Source: Clostridiales bacterium (GTDB lineage Bacteria > Bacillota > Clostridia > Peptostreptococcales > JAAYPU01). Taken from it: a stretch of 20,046 nucleotides of DNA. Shown here piece after piece: positions 6,900 to 14,311 of this stretch (positions are counted from its first letter, which is position 1; the number at the start of each line of letters is the position of its first letter). The stretch lies in the NCBI GenBank assembly GCA_012519645.1, contig JAAYPU010000324.1, positions 1 through 20,046 of the forward strand, given 5' to 3'. The position numbers and the translations under genes are program-made. Below the pieces are notes generated by a model that was given only the letters and a program-made list of their open reading frames with translations, was not told where the DNA came from and ran no database searches.

Positions 6900-8167
6900 T
6901 AGCAGTAATTGGACTTGGATTTGTAGGGCTTACTACGGCGGTGGGGTTTGCAGAGGTCACCGGTAAAAAAGTATTTTGCTATGACATAGATAAAAATCGC
7001 AGCGATTTAATAAAGTCAGGTATTGTCCCGTTTCATGAACCACATTTGGGTGAATATCTCAATAAGCATCTAAATAAAAACATTATTATTACGGAAACGA
7101 TATCACAAGCCATAAGAGAAGCGGAAATAATTTTTCTTTGTGTTGGTACACCTTGTAATGACAAAGGAAATGCTGATTTATCATATATTACTGCCGCTGT
7201 AAATGAGATATGTGCACATTTAAATGGCCAATATAAGGTTATCACAGTAAAATCGACCGTTCCGCCTGCAACAATCAGTCATGCTGTAAGAAAGATAGTG
7301 GAAGAAAATGGTTTGAAGGCGGGAGAGGACATAGGACTTGCTCATAATCCGGAATTTTTGAGAGAAGGCAAATGCTGGGATGATTTTGTTTATCCGGATA
7401 GGATCGTTATAGGTGAGTACGATAAAAAATCAGGGGACATGCTTGAAAATTTATATAAACCATTTAATGTCAAAATATATAGAGTAAATGCTAATACAGG
7501 CGAATTTATTAAATATCTTTCAAATACATTATTGGCGACTCTTATTAGCTGGTCCAATGATATGTCGATGATCGCTGATGCTATAGGAGAAATTGATATC
7601 AAAGCAGCCTTTGAGATACTTCATGAAGATAAACGCTGGAGCGGCTCGCCGGCTAATATGGCATCTTATGCTTTCCCCGGTTGTGGATTTGGTGGTTACT
7701 GTCTGCCAAAGGATACACAAGCATTATATAGCAAAGGCGTAGAATGCGGACACGAGTCATTAATCCTCCAATCGGTAATTAAAATAAACGAGAAAATTGC
7801 TGAAAAAACTGCCCATAAGATTATTAGTGCAGTTAATAATGATGATAGAAAAGTGGCTGTTTTGGGACTCTCTTTTAAGCCGGATAGTGATGATGTTAGA
7901 GAAACTCCGGCTGCTGCTATAATAAAGAGGCTTTGTAATGAAGGAATAGAAATATATGCCTATGACCCTCTTGCCAATGATGTGTTTAAAAACAAATACA
8001 TATCATTACCAATCAATTACAAAGCAAGCATGGAAGAAGCAATTGCCAACTGCAGTGTGGTAGCAGTATTGACTGCATGGGCAGAATTCAAAGAAAAGGC
8101 AGAAATTTTAAGGGATAAAACGGTTATTGACGGACGGTATATCTATGAAAAATTAGGGGATTTTTAA
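6896..8167 (+). CDS. Nucleotide-sugar 6-dehydrogenase (UDP-glucose dehydrogenase family)
   Basis: Oxidises C-6 of a UDP-hexose to the uronate in two NAD-dependent steps. At 423 aa it has the family length. Visible: GLGFVG (6-11), CVGTP (82-86), STVPP (120-124), NPEFLREG (151-158), Lys206 with Asn210 in the central helix, catalytic Cys269 in GFGGYCLPKD (264-273), and GLSFKP in the C-terminal domain. The stretch before the Cys motif (about 245-262) is longer than the usual R-I-G-x-x-F-L-x-P-G form and may alter the hexose site. The start overlaps the upstream stop (ATGA, 6896-6899) behind AAAGGAGGG. Next to a xylose-synthase-like gene, the most economical reading is UDP-glucose to UDP-glucuronate to UDP-pentose. 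UDP-N-acetylhexosamine as substrate cannot be excluded. Confidence 0.88.
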   Translation: MIAVIGLGFVGLTTAVGFAEVTGKKVFCYDIDKNRSDLIKSGIVPFHEPHLGEYLNKHLNKNIIITETISQAIREAEIIFLCVGTPCNDKGNADLSYITAAVNEICAHLNGQYKVITVKSTVPPATISHAVRKIVEENGLKAGEDIGLAHNPEFLREGKCWDDFVYPDRIVIGEYDKKSGDMLENLYKPFNVKIYRVNANTGEFIKYLSNTLLATLISWSNDMSMIADAIGEIDIKAAFEILHEDKRWSGSPANMASYAFPGCGFGGYCLPKDTQALYSKGVECGHESLILQSVIKINEKIAEKTAHKIISAVNNDDRKVAVLGLSFKPDSDDVRETPAAAIIKRLCNEGIEIYAYDPLANDVFKNKYISLPINYKASMEEAIANCSVVAVLTAWAEFKEKAEILRDKTVIDGRYIYEKLGDF

Positions 8168-8168
8168 T

Positions 8169-9506
8169 ATGAAAAGTTGTAAAGAGTTAAGAGATGAAAT
8201 ATTTAAATTGATCAAAGAATACTCAGAAGCAGAAAATATGGAGAAGAAAGACTGGATCAAAGGGCAGCGAATTCCTTACGCATCGCGTGTCTTTGATGAG
8301 AATGAACGTCTTAATCTGATTGACAGTGCTTTGGATTTTTGGTTAACAGCCGGAAAATATGCGGAGAAATTTGAAAACGAATTTGCTAATTACCTAGGGG
8401 TAAGATATGCCTATGCAGTGTCTTCAGGATCAGCAGCAAATCTTCTCGCCTTTATGGCTTTAACAAGTCCTTTGCTTAAAAATAGAAGAATACTTCCAGG
8501 GGATGAGGTTATTACCGTTGCTGCAGCATTTCCTACAACTGTTGCGCCTATTATTCAATATGGAGCGGTACCGGTATTTGTAGATATAAATATTCCAAGC
8601 TATAACATTGACTGCAGTTATTTAGAACAGGCACTTACAGAGAAAACGCGTGCCGTTTTTGTTGCCCATACTCTGGGGATCCCATTCGATATCAAAAGAA
8701 TAAAAAGCTTCTGTGAAGAACATGGATTATGGCTGATAGAGGATAATTGCGATGCTCTTGGAGCAGAAGTGTTTATAGACGGTGAATGGCGAAAAACCGG
8801 TACAATTGGAGATATAGGAACTTCCAGCTTTTATCCTGCGCATCAAATGACCATGGGAGAAGGCGGTGCAGTATATACTAATAATCCGACCCTGGCTAAG
8901 ATCATGCTTTCCATGCGTGATTGGGGACGGGATTGTGTGTGTCCTCCGGGAAAAGACAATACCTGCGGACATAGATTCGATATGCAATATGGTAAGCTGC
9001 CAAAGGGCTATGACCACAAATATGTATATAGTCATTTTGGATATAATCTTAAAATAACTGAGATGCAGGCAGCCATTGGGTGCGCTCAGTTAGCAAAGCT
9101 ACCGGGATTTGCAGAAGCCCGCAGAAATAACTGGTTACGACTCAGGAAAGGTCTGGAATGCTTAAAGGACCATATTATGCTACCGGAGGAGCAAGAAAAT
9201 ACTAAAATCAGTCCTTTTGGATTTATGGTTACAATGAAAAATTCTATGCTCGACAGAGATGCTATTGTGGCGTATTTGGAAGAAAGAGGAGTTCAGACAA
9301 GAATGCTGTTTGCTGGAAATATAATCAAGCATCCTTGTTTTGATACGATCCGTGATACAAATGCATATAGAATAGTTTCATCTTTAGAAAACACCGATAA
9401 AATTATGGAACATAGCTTTTTTGTTGGCGTGTATCCCGGCATAACAGTTAAACAAATGGATTGGATGATAGAGTCCTTTAAAGAATTTTTTAAGGAGGTG
9501 TTATAA
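8169..9506 (+). CDS. rfbH: CDP-4-keto-6-deoxyglucose 3-dehydratase (E1)
   Basis: An iron-sulfur enzyme of the DegT/DnrJ/EryC1/StrS fold that uses PMP and removes the C-3 hydroxyl of CDP-4-keto-6-deoxyglucose. Three features separate it from the aminotransferases. His225 in FYPAHQMTMGEGG replaces the PLP-anchoring Lys, as in E1. CVC and the following Cys (256, 258, 266) give the C-x-C-x7-C part of the E1 [2Fe-2S] motif. Cys194 in EDNCDALG supplies the fourth ligand, here 61 residues before Cys256, where 57 is the published E1 spacing. Length (445 aa) is normal. The start is 1 base after the previous stop. E1 needs a reductase (E3, RfbI-type), which is not in this window. It leads to 3,6-dideoxyhexoses. 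Confidence 0.95.
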   Translation: MKSCKELRDEIFKLIKEYSEAENMEKKDWIKGQRIPYASRVFDENERLNLIDSALDFWLTAGKYAEKFENEFANYLGVRYAYAVSSGSAANLLAFMALTSPLLKNRRILPGDEVITVAAAFPTTVAPIIQYGAVPVFVDINIPSYNIDCSYLEQALTEKTRAVFVAHTLGIPFDIKRIKSFCEEHGLWLIEDNCDALGAEVFIDGEWRKTGTIGDIGTSSFYPAHQMTMGEGGAVYTNNPTLAKIMLSMRDWGRDCVCPPGKDNTCGHRFDMQYGKLPKGYDHKYVYSHFGYNLKITEMQAAIGCAQLAKLPGFAEARRNNWLRLRKGLECLKDHIMLPEEQENTKISPFGFMVTMKNSMLDRDAIVAYLEERGVQTRMLFAGNIIKHPCFDTIRDTNAYRIVSSLENTDKIMEHSFFVGVYPGITVKQMDWMIESFKEFFKEVL

Positions 9507-9507
9507 G

Positions 9508-10329
9508 ATGATAAAGAAACCGTTAATTTTCGATTGCACATTCAGAGAGGTTGGATATCAAACGGGTTGGTATTTTGATGAAGAATTCTGCAGAAATTTA
9601 TATGTCTTTGCTCAAGGTAAAGGAATCGACTATGTTGAATTGGGCTTTTTTCATGACCCTAATCATGATAAGGATAGAGGATATTTCAGATATTGCTCTG
9701 AGAATCAAAAAGAAATCAAAGAAATCTTTGCAAATATAAAAAACCGGGTCAAGATTACTGCAATGAGAGATCTTCAAAGACCTATGACACCCCTTGCAGA
9801 AAGAAAAAATGGAGTGGTTGACGCAATCAGGATTTTAACTCGTTCTCATGAAACAGATTTTGAAGTATTAAAAAGAAATGTGAATGACATAAGATCAAAG
9901 GGGTATGAAATATTTATCAACTTTACATCGGCAGGCTATAATACCATGGAACAAAATAAAGCCTTTGCCGGGTTTGCTGTAGAAAATAATATTCCTGCAA
10001 TTTATTTTGCTGATACTGAGAGTGTTATGACAAAGGATTATGTGATCAATACTATCAAGATATGTCATGATGCGGGACTAAAGGTAGGTATGCATTTCCA
10101 TGATAAGAACGGTACTGCCGAAGAATTGAATAAAGTAGCCTTGGAACAGGGTTTGGACTATATGGATGTTACTTTATTAGGCTTAGGCGGTAAATGGAGA
10201 GATGGTAATTTATCTATAGAGTATTACTTGCAGCAATTTGGATTGACCGGAGGATATGAGCTGACCCATTTGAAGAATGAGCTGGTAGAACAATTGATCA
10301 AATACCATAAACACTCTGCAGCCGGATGA
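9508..10329 (+). CDS. HMGL-like (DRE-TIM) aldolase/metallolyase
   Basis: A 273-aa TIM-barrel enzyme related to 4-hydroxy-2-oxovalerate aldolase and other DRE-TIM metallolyases. Visible: FDCTFREVGYQTGW (8-21), corresponding to the usual D-x-T-L-R-D-G-G-Y, with carboxylate-binding Arg13; the HxH metal pair His196/His198 in MHFHDKNG; and GLGGKWRDGN (225-234). Glu14 occupies the place of the usual metal-binding Asp. Enzymes of this family make or break C-C bonds using pyruvate or acetyl-CoA enolates. Position between rfbH and the ThDP enzyme suggests it prepares a 2-oxo acid for sugar branching, but this is inference. A strong GGAGGTG (9494-9500) lies 7 bases before the ATG. It is about 60 residues shorter than DmpG-type aldolases and lacks their C-terminal communication domain. 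Confidence 0.8.
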   Translation: MIKKPLIFDCTFREVGYQTGWYFDEEFCRNLYVFAQGKGIDYVELGFFHDPNHDKDRGYFRYCSENQKEIKEIFANIKNRVKITAMRDLQRPMTPLAERKNGVVDAIRILTRSHETDFEVLKRNVNDIRSKGYEIFINFTSAGYNTMEQNKAFAGFAVENNIPAIYFADTESVMTKDYVINTIKICHDAGLKVGMHFHDKNGTAEELNKVALEQGLDYMDVTLLGLGGKWRDGNLSIEYYLQQFGLTGGYELTHLKNELVEQLIKYHKHSAAG

Positions 10330-10381
10330 TAATAAAGTTTTTAAAAGCCTCACTAAATAAAAATATTAGGAGTAATACGTT

Positions 10382-11527
10382 ATGAGTGATGAAAAATATT
10401 TAGACCTGATTTTAAGTGCGATAGAGAATGCAAAGAATGAGGAAGAATGCAATGTATATAATTGGAGAGACACATTAAAGAAAAAAAATGTATGTGCATT
10501 TGGACTTGGAAAATTTTTTGATGACACACATGAAAGATTGTTTAAAATGTGTGATGTTAAATATTTGTGTGACAATGATCATTATAAGGTGCATCATTTT
10601 TCTGAAATAGAGAAATTTCAAAAAATGGGTATTAAGTGTATTTATCCGCATCAGCTTAAAGAAATAAACGATATTTTTGTAATTGCTGTTGTGGGTAATT
10701 ATGAACCTATCAGAAAGCAGATGGAGCAAATCGGGATAGATAGTATTCATATTACAGAAATGCATTTTAAAGACTATTCAAAAGGCATCGGAAACGGATG
10801 GTTAACAGCTGCATTGCCTCAAATAAAAGAAGCATTGTCTCTCTTGTCTGATGAAAAATCAAAAGAGGTTTTTACATCTGTATTTTGTAATAAGATTTCC
10901 AGAAAAAAATCAATAAGCAGTTATGAAGAATTATTTAGTGAAGGTGAGTATTTTAAAACAGGTATATTCACATTGTCCGAAACTGAAAGCTTTGTTGATG
11001 CAGGGGCATTTATTGGAGATACAATAGATGATTTTATTAAAGTTACAAATGCTAATTTTAAGGATATTTACTCCTTTGAATTAGATAGCGGCAATTACAA
11101 AAAATTAATGGAAAATGTCAATGCATTAGATGCAAATGTAAAGGACCGCATTCACCTATACAATTATGGCGTTTGGGCAGAAAATACAGAAATGTGGTGC
11201 GCTTATGAAGGAGATGCGGATGGCTGCAGTATCGTTAATGATCAACGGGGAGAACGCTGCACCTTGATTAGTTTAGATGATTTATTATCGGAAAAAGAAA
11301 TAACAATAATCAAAATGGATATAGAAGGGGCAGAAAATAAAGCTCTGGAAGGTACTAAGAAAATTATTGAAAATCAAAAGCCTAAACTTGCAATCTGTGT
11401 GTATCACAGGCCGGAAGATTTATGGGAAATACCATTGAAAATAAAAGAATTACATAATGACTACAGGATATTTTTAAGACATCATAGTAAGCAGAACTAT
11501 ACAAATACGGTCTGTTATGCATATTAA
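10382..11527 (+). CDS. FkbM-family methyltransferase with N-terminal Rossmann-like module (copy 1)
   Basis: Probably a SAM-dependent O-methyltransferase acting on a sugar hydroxyl or an attached group. The C-terminal half is the FkbM domain: FVDAGAFIGDT (204-214) binds SAM, followed by SFELD (231-235) and KMDIEGAE (311-318), with LRHH near the end. Residues about 33-130 form a separate alpha/beta module beginning VCAFGLGKFF (37-46), in a style also found in four other proteins here. The 381-aa protein ends in CYAY, exactly as the second FkbM protein (14295-15401) does, and the two align along their whole length. The ribosome site AGGAG lies before the ATG at 10382. A 100-base gap separates it from the ThDP enzyme gene. 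The acceptor is unknown. Confidence 0.88.
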   Translation: MSDEKYLDLILSAIENAKNEEECNVYNWRDTLKKKNVCAFGLGKFFDDTHERLFKMCDVKYLCDNDHYKVHHFSEIEKFQKMGIKCIYPHQLKEINDIFVIAVVGNYEPIRKQMEQIGIDSIHITEMHFKDYSKGIGNGWLTAALPQIKEALSLLSDEKSKEVFTSVFCNKISRKKSISSYEELFSEGEYFKTGIFTLSETESFVDAGAFIGDTIDDFIKVTNANFKDIYSFELDSGNYKKLMENVNALDANVKDRIHLYNYGVWAENTEMWCAYEGDADGCSIVNDQRGERCTLISLDDLLSEKEITIIKMDIEGAENKALEGTKKIIENQKPKLAICVYHRPEDLWEIPLKIKELHNDYRIFLRHHSKQNYTNTVCYAY

Positions 11528-11616
11528 GCTTGCATGCATACTACAGAAATCATAGGGAAGATCGAAACGGTATTCTACGAATATTTCATGACATCTTGCT
11601 ATCAGAATACTATATT

Positions 11617-11621
11617 GGAGG
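11617..11621 (+). promoter_or_regulatory. Ribosome binding site deciding the ThDP enzyme start
   Basis: GGAGG lies 6 bases before the ATG at 11628 but only 3 bases before an in-frame TTG at 11625, so the ATG is the better start. Confidence 0.75.
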
Positions 11622-11627
11622 CATTTG

Positions 11628-13400
11628 ATGAAGGTTTCAGATTACATTTTTAATTATATAGCCGATTTAGGTGTTAAACATGTTTTCTATCTTAGTGGCG
11701 GCGGTGCAATGCACTTAAATGATTCATTGGGAAAAAACGAACGTATCACACCGGTTTGTATGCTTCATGAGCAGGCAGCTGCAATAGCCGCAGAGGCATA
11801 TGCACGTATATCTGAGAATTACGGTACTTGCCTGGTAACTTCAGGTCCGGGAGGAACCAATGCCATTACCGGACTAGCCGGAGCATGGCTGGATTCTACT
11901 CCTGTAATATTTATTTCGGGGCAGGTAAAGCGTGCCGATAGAATTAACGGACAAGGGATACGTCAGTTTGGTATACAAGAGGTGGATATTATTTCTATAG
12001 TTAAACCTATTACGAAGTATGCTGTGCAAATAGAAAATGCAGAGGATATCCGTTATGAAATGGAGAAAGCAGCTGCTATTTCTAAAAGCGGAAGACCGGG
12101 TCCGGTATGGATAGATGTTCCTCTTGATATTCAGGCTATGCAAGTTGAACCGGATAATTTGAGATCTTACGACAGATATGAGTTTGAAAAAATAAGTATA
12201 AACAATTCAGATATTGACGCTGCCATTGAAATGATGAACAAATCAGAAAGGCCTGTATTAATAATCGGAAATGGCATACGCCTTGCAGGAGGAATAAAAG
12301 AACTAAAAGAGCTGATTAATTTGTTAGGATTTCCAATTCTAACCACTTGGAATGGCGTAGACCTTATTGAAGATGACCATCCTCTGTACTTTGGAAGACC
12401 CGGTGCTGTTGGACAGAGACATGCAAATTTCATACAACAAAATGCCGATTTTGTTTTGACTATTGGGACCCGATTAAATCTTCTTTCTACAGGCTACGAT
12501 TACGACAGCTTCTTAAGAAAGGCAAATCATGTAATGGTAGACATTGATAAAAATGAAATGAAAAAGTGCAGTGTTCATCCAAAGCTTGCTATTCAGGCAG
12601 ATGCAAAGGATTTCATTCAAGCTTTGTTAAGCAGAAGGAATGATATCAATATAAACTTCAGGCATGGTTGGCTTGAGCGTTGCAATGAATGGAAAAAGAA
12701 ATATCCATTATTTATCCCCGAACAAAAACCGCGTGAATCATATGTTAATACTTATGAATTAATAGATGAAATATCAAAACAAATGACAGGAAAGGATATT
12801 TATCAGTTTACCAGTTCTGGCACCGGAGCAGATATTGCAATGCAGGTATTTCGTATTAAAAAAGGTCAAAGGGCTTTTCTTACAAAGGGATTGGCATCTA
12901 TGGGCTATGATTTGCCGGCATGTATAGGTTCCTGTCTGGCCGGAGGTAAAAGAAGAACGGTCTGCGTGACAGGCGATGGCGGATTTATGATGAATATTCA
13001 AGAGCTGGCAACCTTAAAAAGACTTGATCTTCCGGTTAAAATTTTTATTTTAGATAATCAGGGCTATGGAATGATTTATGGCTCTCAAAAAAATAATTTT
13101 GGGAATTTAGTAGGCTGTACAAGGGAGTCGGGACTTTCGATACCGGATATTACGAGGATATCGGAAGCCTTTGATATTCCAGCATGTACAATAGATAATA
13201 AATTAGAACTGTCAGAAAAAGTGAAGAAAGTATTAGACTATAAAGGGCCTTATATTTGTAAAGTAAAAATAGATATAGAGCAAAGAATTGTACCTCGTCA
13301 AACAAATTATATGAAGCCGGATGGGCAGATGGCGTCACGTCCTCTTGAGGATATGTCTCCATTATTGGATCGTGAGGAATTTGAGGAGAACCTATTATGA
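11628..13400 (+). CDS. ThDP-dependent acetolactate-synthase-like enzyme, candidate sugar-branching (YerE-like)
   Basis: A 590-aa enzyme with all three domains of the acetohydroxyacid-synthase family. Glu48 in LHEQAAAIAAEAYAR is the catalytic Glu that activates the ThDP cofactor. The central region (about 190-330, with GNGIRLAGG and LTTWNG) resembles the FAD-binding domain. GDGGF (449-453) to N477 is the ThDP/Mg motif. Relatives decarboxylate a 2-oxo acid and transfer the acyl unit. In Yersinia, YerE adds such a unit to C-4 of CDP-3,6-dideoxy-4-ketoglucose. With rfbF and rfbH in the same operon and a reductase overlapping by ATGA, a YerE-like role is more likely than branched-chain amino acid synthesis; no AHAS small subunit is present. 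This role is inferred from context. Confidence 0.82.
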   Translation: MKVSDYIFNYIADLGVKHVFYLSGGGAMHLNDSLGKNERITPVCMLHEQAAAIAAEAYARISENYGTCLVTSGPGGTNAITGLAGAWLDSTPVIFISGQVKRADRINGQGIRQFGIQEVDIISIVKPITKYAVQIENAEDIRYEMEKAAAISKSGRPGPVWIDVPLDIQAMQVEPDNLRSYDRYEFEKISINNSDIDAAIEMMNKSERPVLIIGNGIRLAGGIKELKELINLLGFPILTTWNGVDLIEDDHPLYFGRPGAVGQRHANFIQQNADFVLTIGTRLNLLSTGYDYDSFLRKANHVMVDIDKNEMKKCSVHPKLAIQADAKDFIQALLSRRNDININFRHGWLERCNEWKKKYPLFIPEQKPRESYVNTYELIDEISKQMTGKDIYQFTSSGTGADIAMQVFRIKKGQRAFLTKGLASMGYDLPACIGSCLAGGKRRTVCVTGDGGFMMNIQELATLKRLDLPVKIFILDNQGYGMIYGSQKNNFGNLVGCTRESGLSIPDITRISEAFDIPACTIDNKLELSEKVKKVLDYKGPYICKVKIDIEQRIVPRQTNYMKPDGQMASRPLEDMSPLLDREEFEENLL

Positions 13401-14311
13401 AAGTAGTTATTACGGGTGCAACAGGGTTTATAGGAACGGCTTTATGCAGTGAAATGATTGAAGCCGGACATGAAGTTACTGCAATAATACGTCCAGGCTC
13501 ATTAAAAAGAGAAAGGCTTCCAAAGGGCGTTACAGTTATAGAACTCGAGTTGAACAGATTATCAGAATTGGAAGGAAAATTTGATTTGTTTTATCATCTT
13601 GCATGGAATGGTTCATCCGGAGATGATAGAAATGATTTTTACATTCAAAATTCAAATATAGTGTACACAGTTGAAGCTGTGAAAGCTGCTAAGCGATGCG
13701 GATGTAATAAGTTTATAGGTGCAGGAAGCCAAGCAGAATATGGAGTTGTGAAGGGCGTGTGTACAGAGGAGACGAATCCAAAACCTTTTATGTTGTATGG
13801 AGCGGCCAAGCTGTCTGCTTATCATATGGCAAAAATAGTTGCTGAACAAGAAGGCATTTCTTTTGTTTGGCCGAGGATATACAGCGTATATGGGGTAGGA
13901 GAAAATCAAGGAACGCTGATAAGCTATCTAATAAGCACATTATTAAAGGGAGAAAGTCCTGAATTAACTGCTTGTGAAAATATGTGGGATTATATTTATA
14001 TAACAGATTGTGTAAAAGCCTTGAGACTATTAGGAGAAAAGAAGTTGTCCGACAGCGGCAATTATATTTACAATATATCGCGTGGCTCACCAAGGATCCT
14101 AAAAGATTTTGTAAAGGAAGTGCGTAATATTATCGATCCTAATGCAGAATTAAAATTTGGTGCAAAACATTCAAATGCCGGGACAAGCTACTGGTTAGAG
14201 CCGGATGTCACTAAATTAATGAATGAGGGGTTTCTCCCGGAAGTATCGTTTAAGCAAGGAATCACTGAAATAAAAAACCATGGAGGAAAGAAAGATGAAT
14301 TACTTAGATAA
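13397..14311 (+). CDS. NAD(P)-dependent sugar epimerase/reductase (extended SDR), candidate YerF-like
   Basis: Extended SDR of 304 aa: GATGFIG (7-13) binds the dinucleotide, Ser111 in GAGSQAEYG and Tyr134/Lys138 in YGAAK are the catalytic residues, and PRIYSVYG (159-166) is the usual substrate-side segment. It overlaps the ThDP gene by ATGA (13397-13400), suggesting coupled synthesis. In the yersiniose pathway the corresponding reductase (YerF) reduces the keto group of the newly added branch. CDP-abequose/paratose-type 4-ketoreductases are also SDRs of this size, so reduction of the C-4 ketone is the main alternative. The 3' end overlaps the next gene by 17 bases. SDR type is certain; substrate is inferred. 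Confidence 0.82.
   Translation: MKVVITGATGFIGTALCSEMIEAGHEVTAIIRPGSLKRERLPKGVTVIELELNRLSELEGKFDLFYHLAWNGSSGDDRNDFYIQNSNIVYTVEAVKAAKRCGCNKFIGAGSQAEYGVVKGVCTEETNPKPFMLYGAAKLSAYHMAKIVAEQEGISFVWPRIYSVYGVGENQGTLISYLISTLLKGESPELTACENMWDYIYITDCVKALRLLGEKKLSDSGNYIYNISRGSPRILKDFVKEVRNIIDPNAELKFGAKHSNAGTSYWLEPDVTKLMNEGFLPEVSFKQGITEIKNHGGKKDELLR
14282..14286 (+). promoter_or_regulatory. Ribosome binding site deciding the second FkbM start
   Basis: GGAGG lies 8 bases before the ATG at 14295. An earlier in-frame ATG at 14280 would place this site inside the coding sequence and leave that ATG without one. Starting at 14295 also aligns with the N-terminus of the first FkbM protein. Confidence 0.8.

Noticed and set aside
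11625..11627. TTG as start of the ThDP enzyme
   Set aside because: It is only 3 bases from GGAGG; the next codon is ATG at a normal 6-base distance.
11528..11627. Promoter or terminator in the 100-base gap before the ThDP gene
   Set aside because: No hairpin with a T run, and no pair of -35/-10 boxes at acceptable spacing; only a TGCATGCA palindrome stands out.
14280..14294. Five-residue N-terminal extension of the second FkbM protein
   Set aside because: The ribosome site for the ATG at 14295 lies inside this extension, and the paralogue supports the shorter form.
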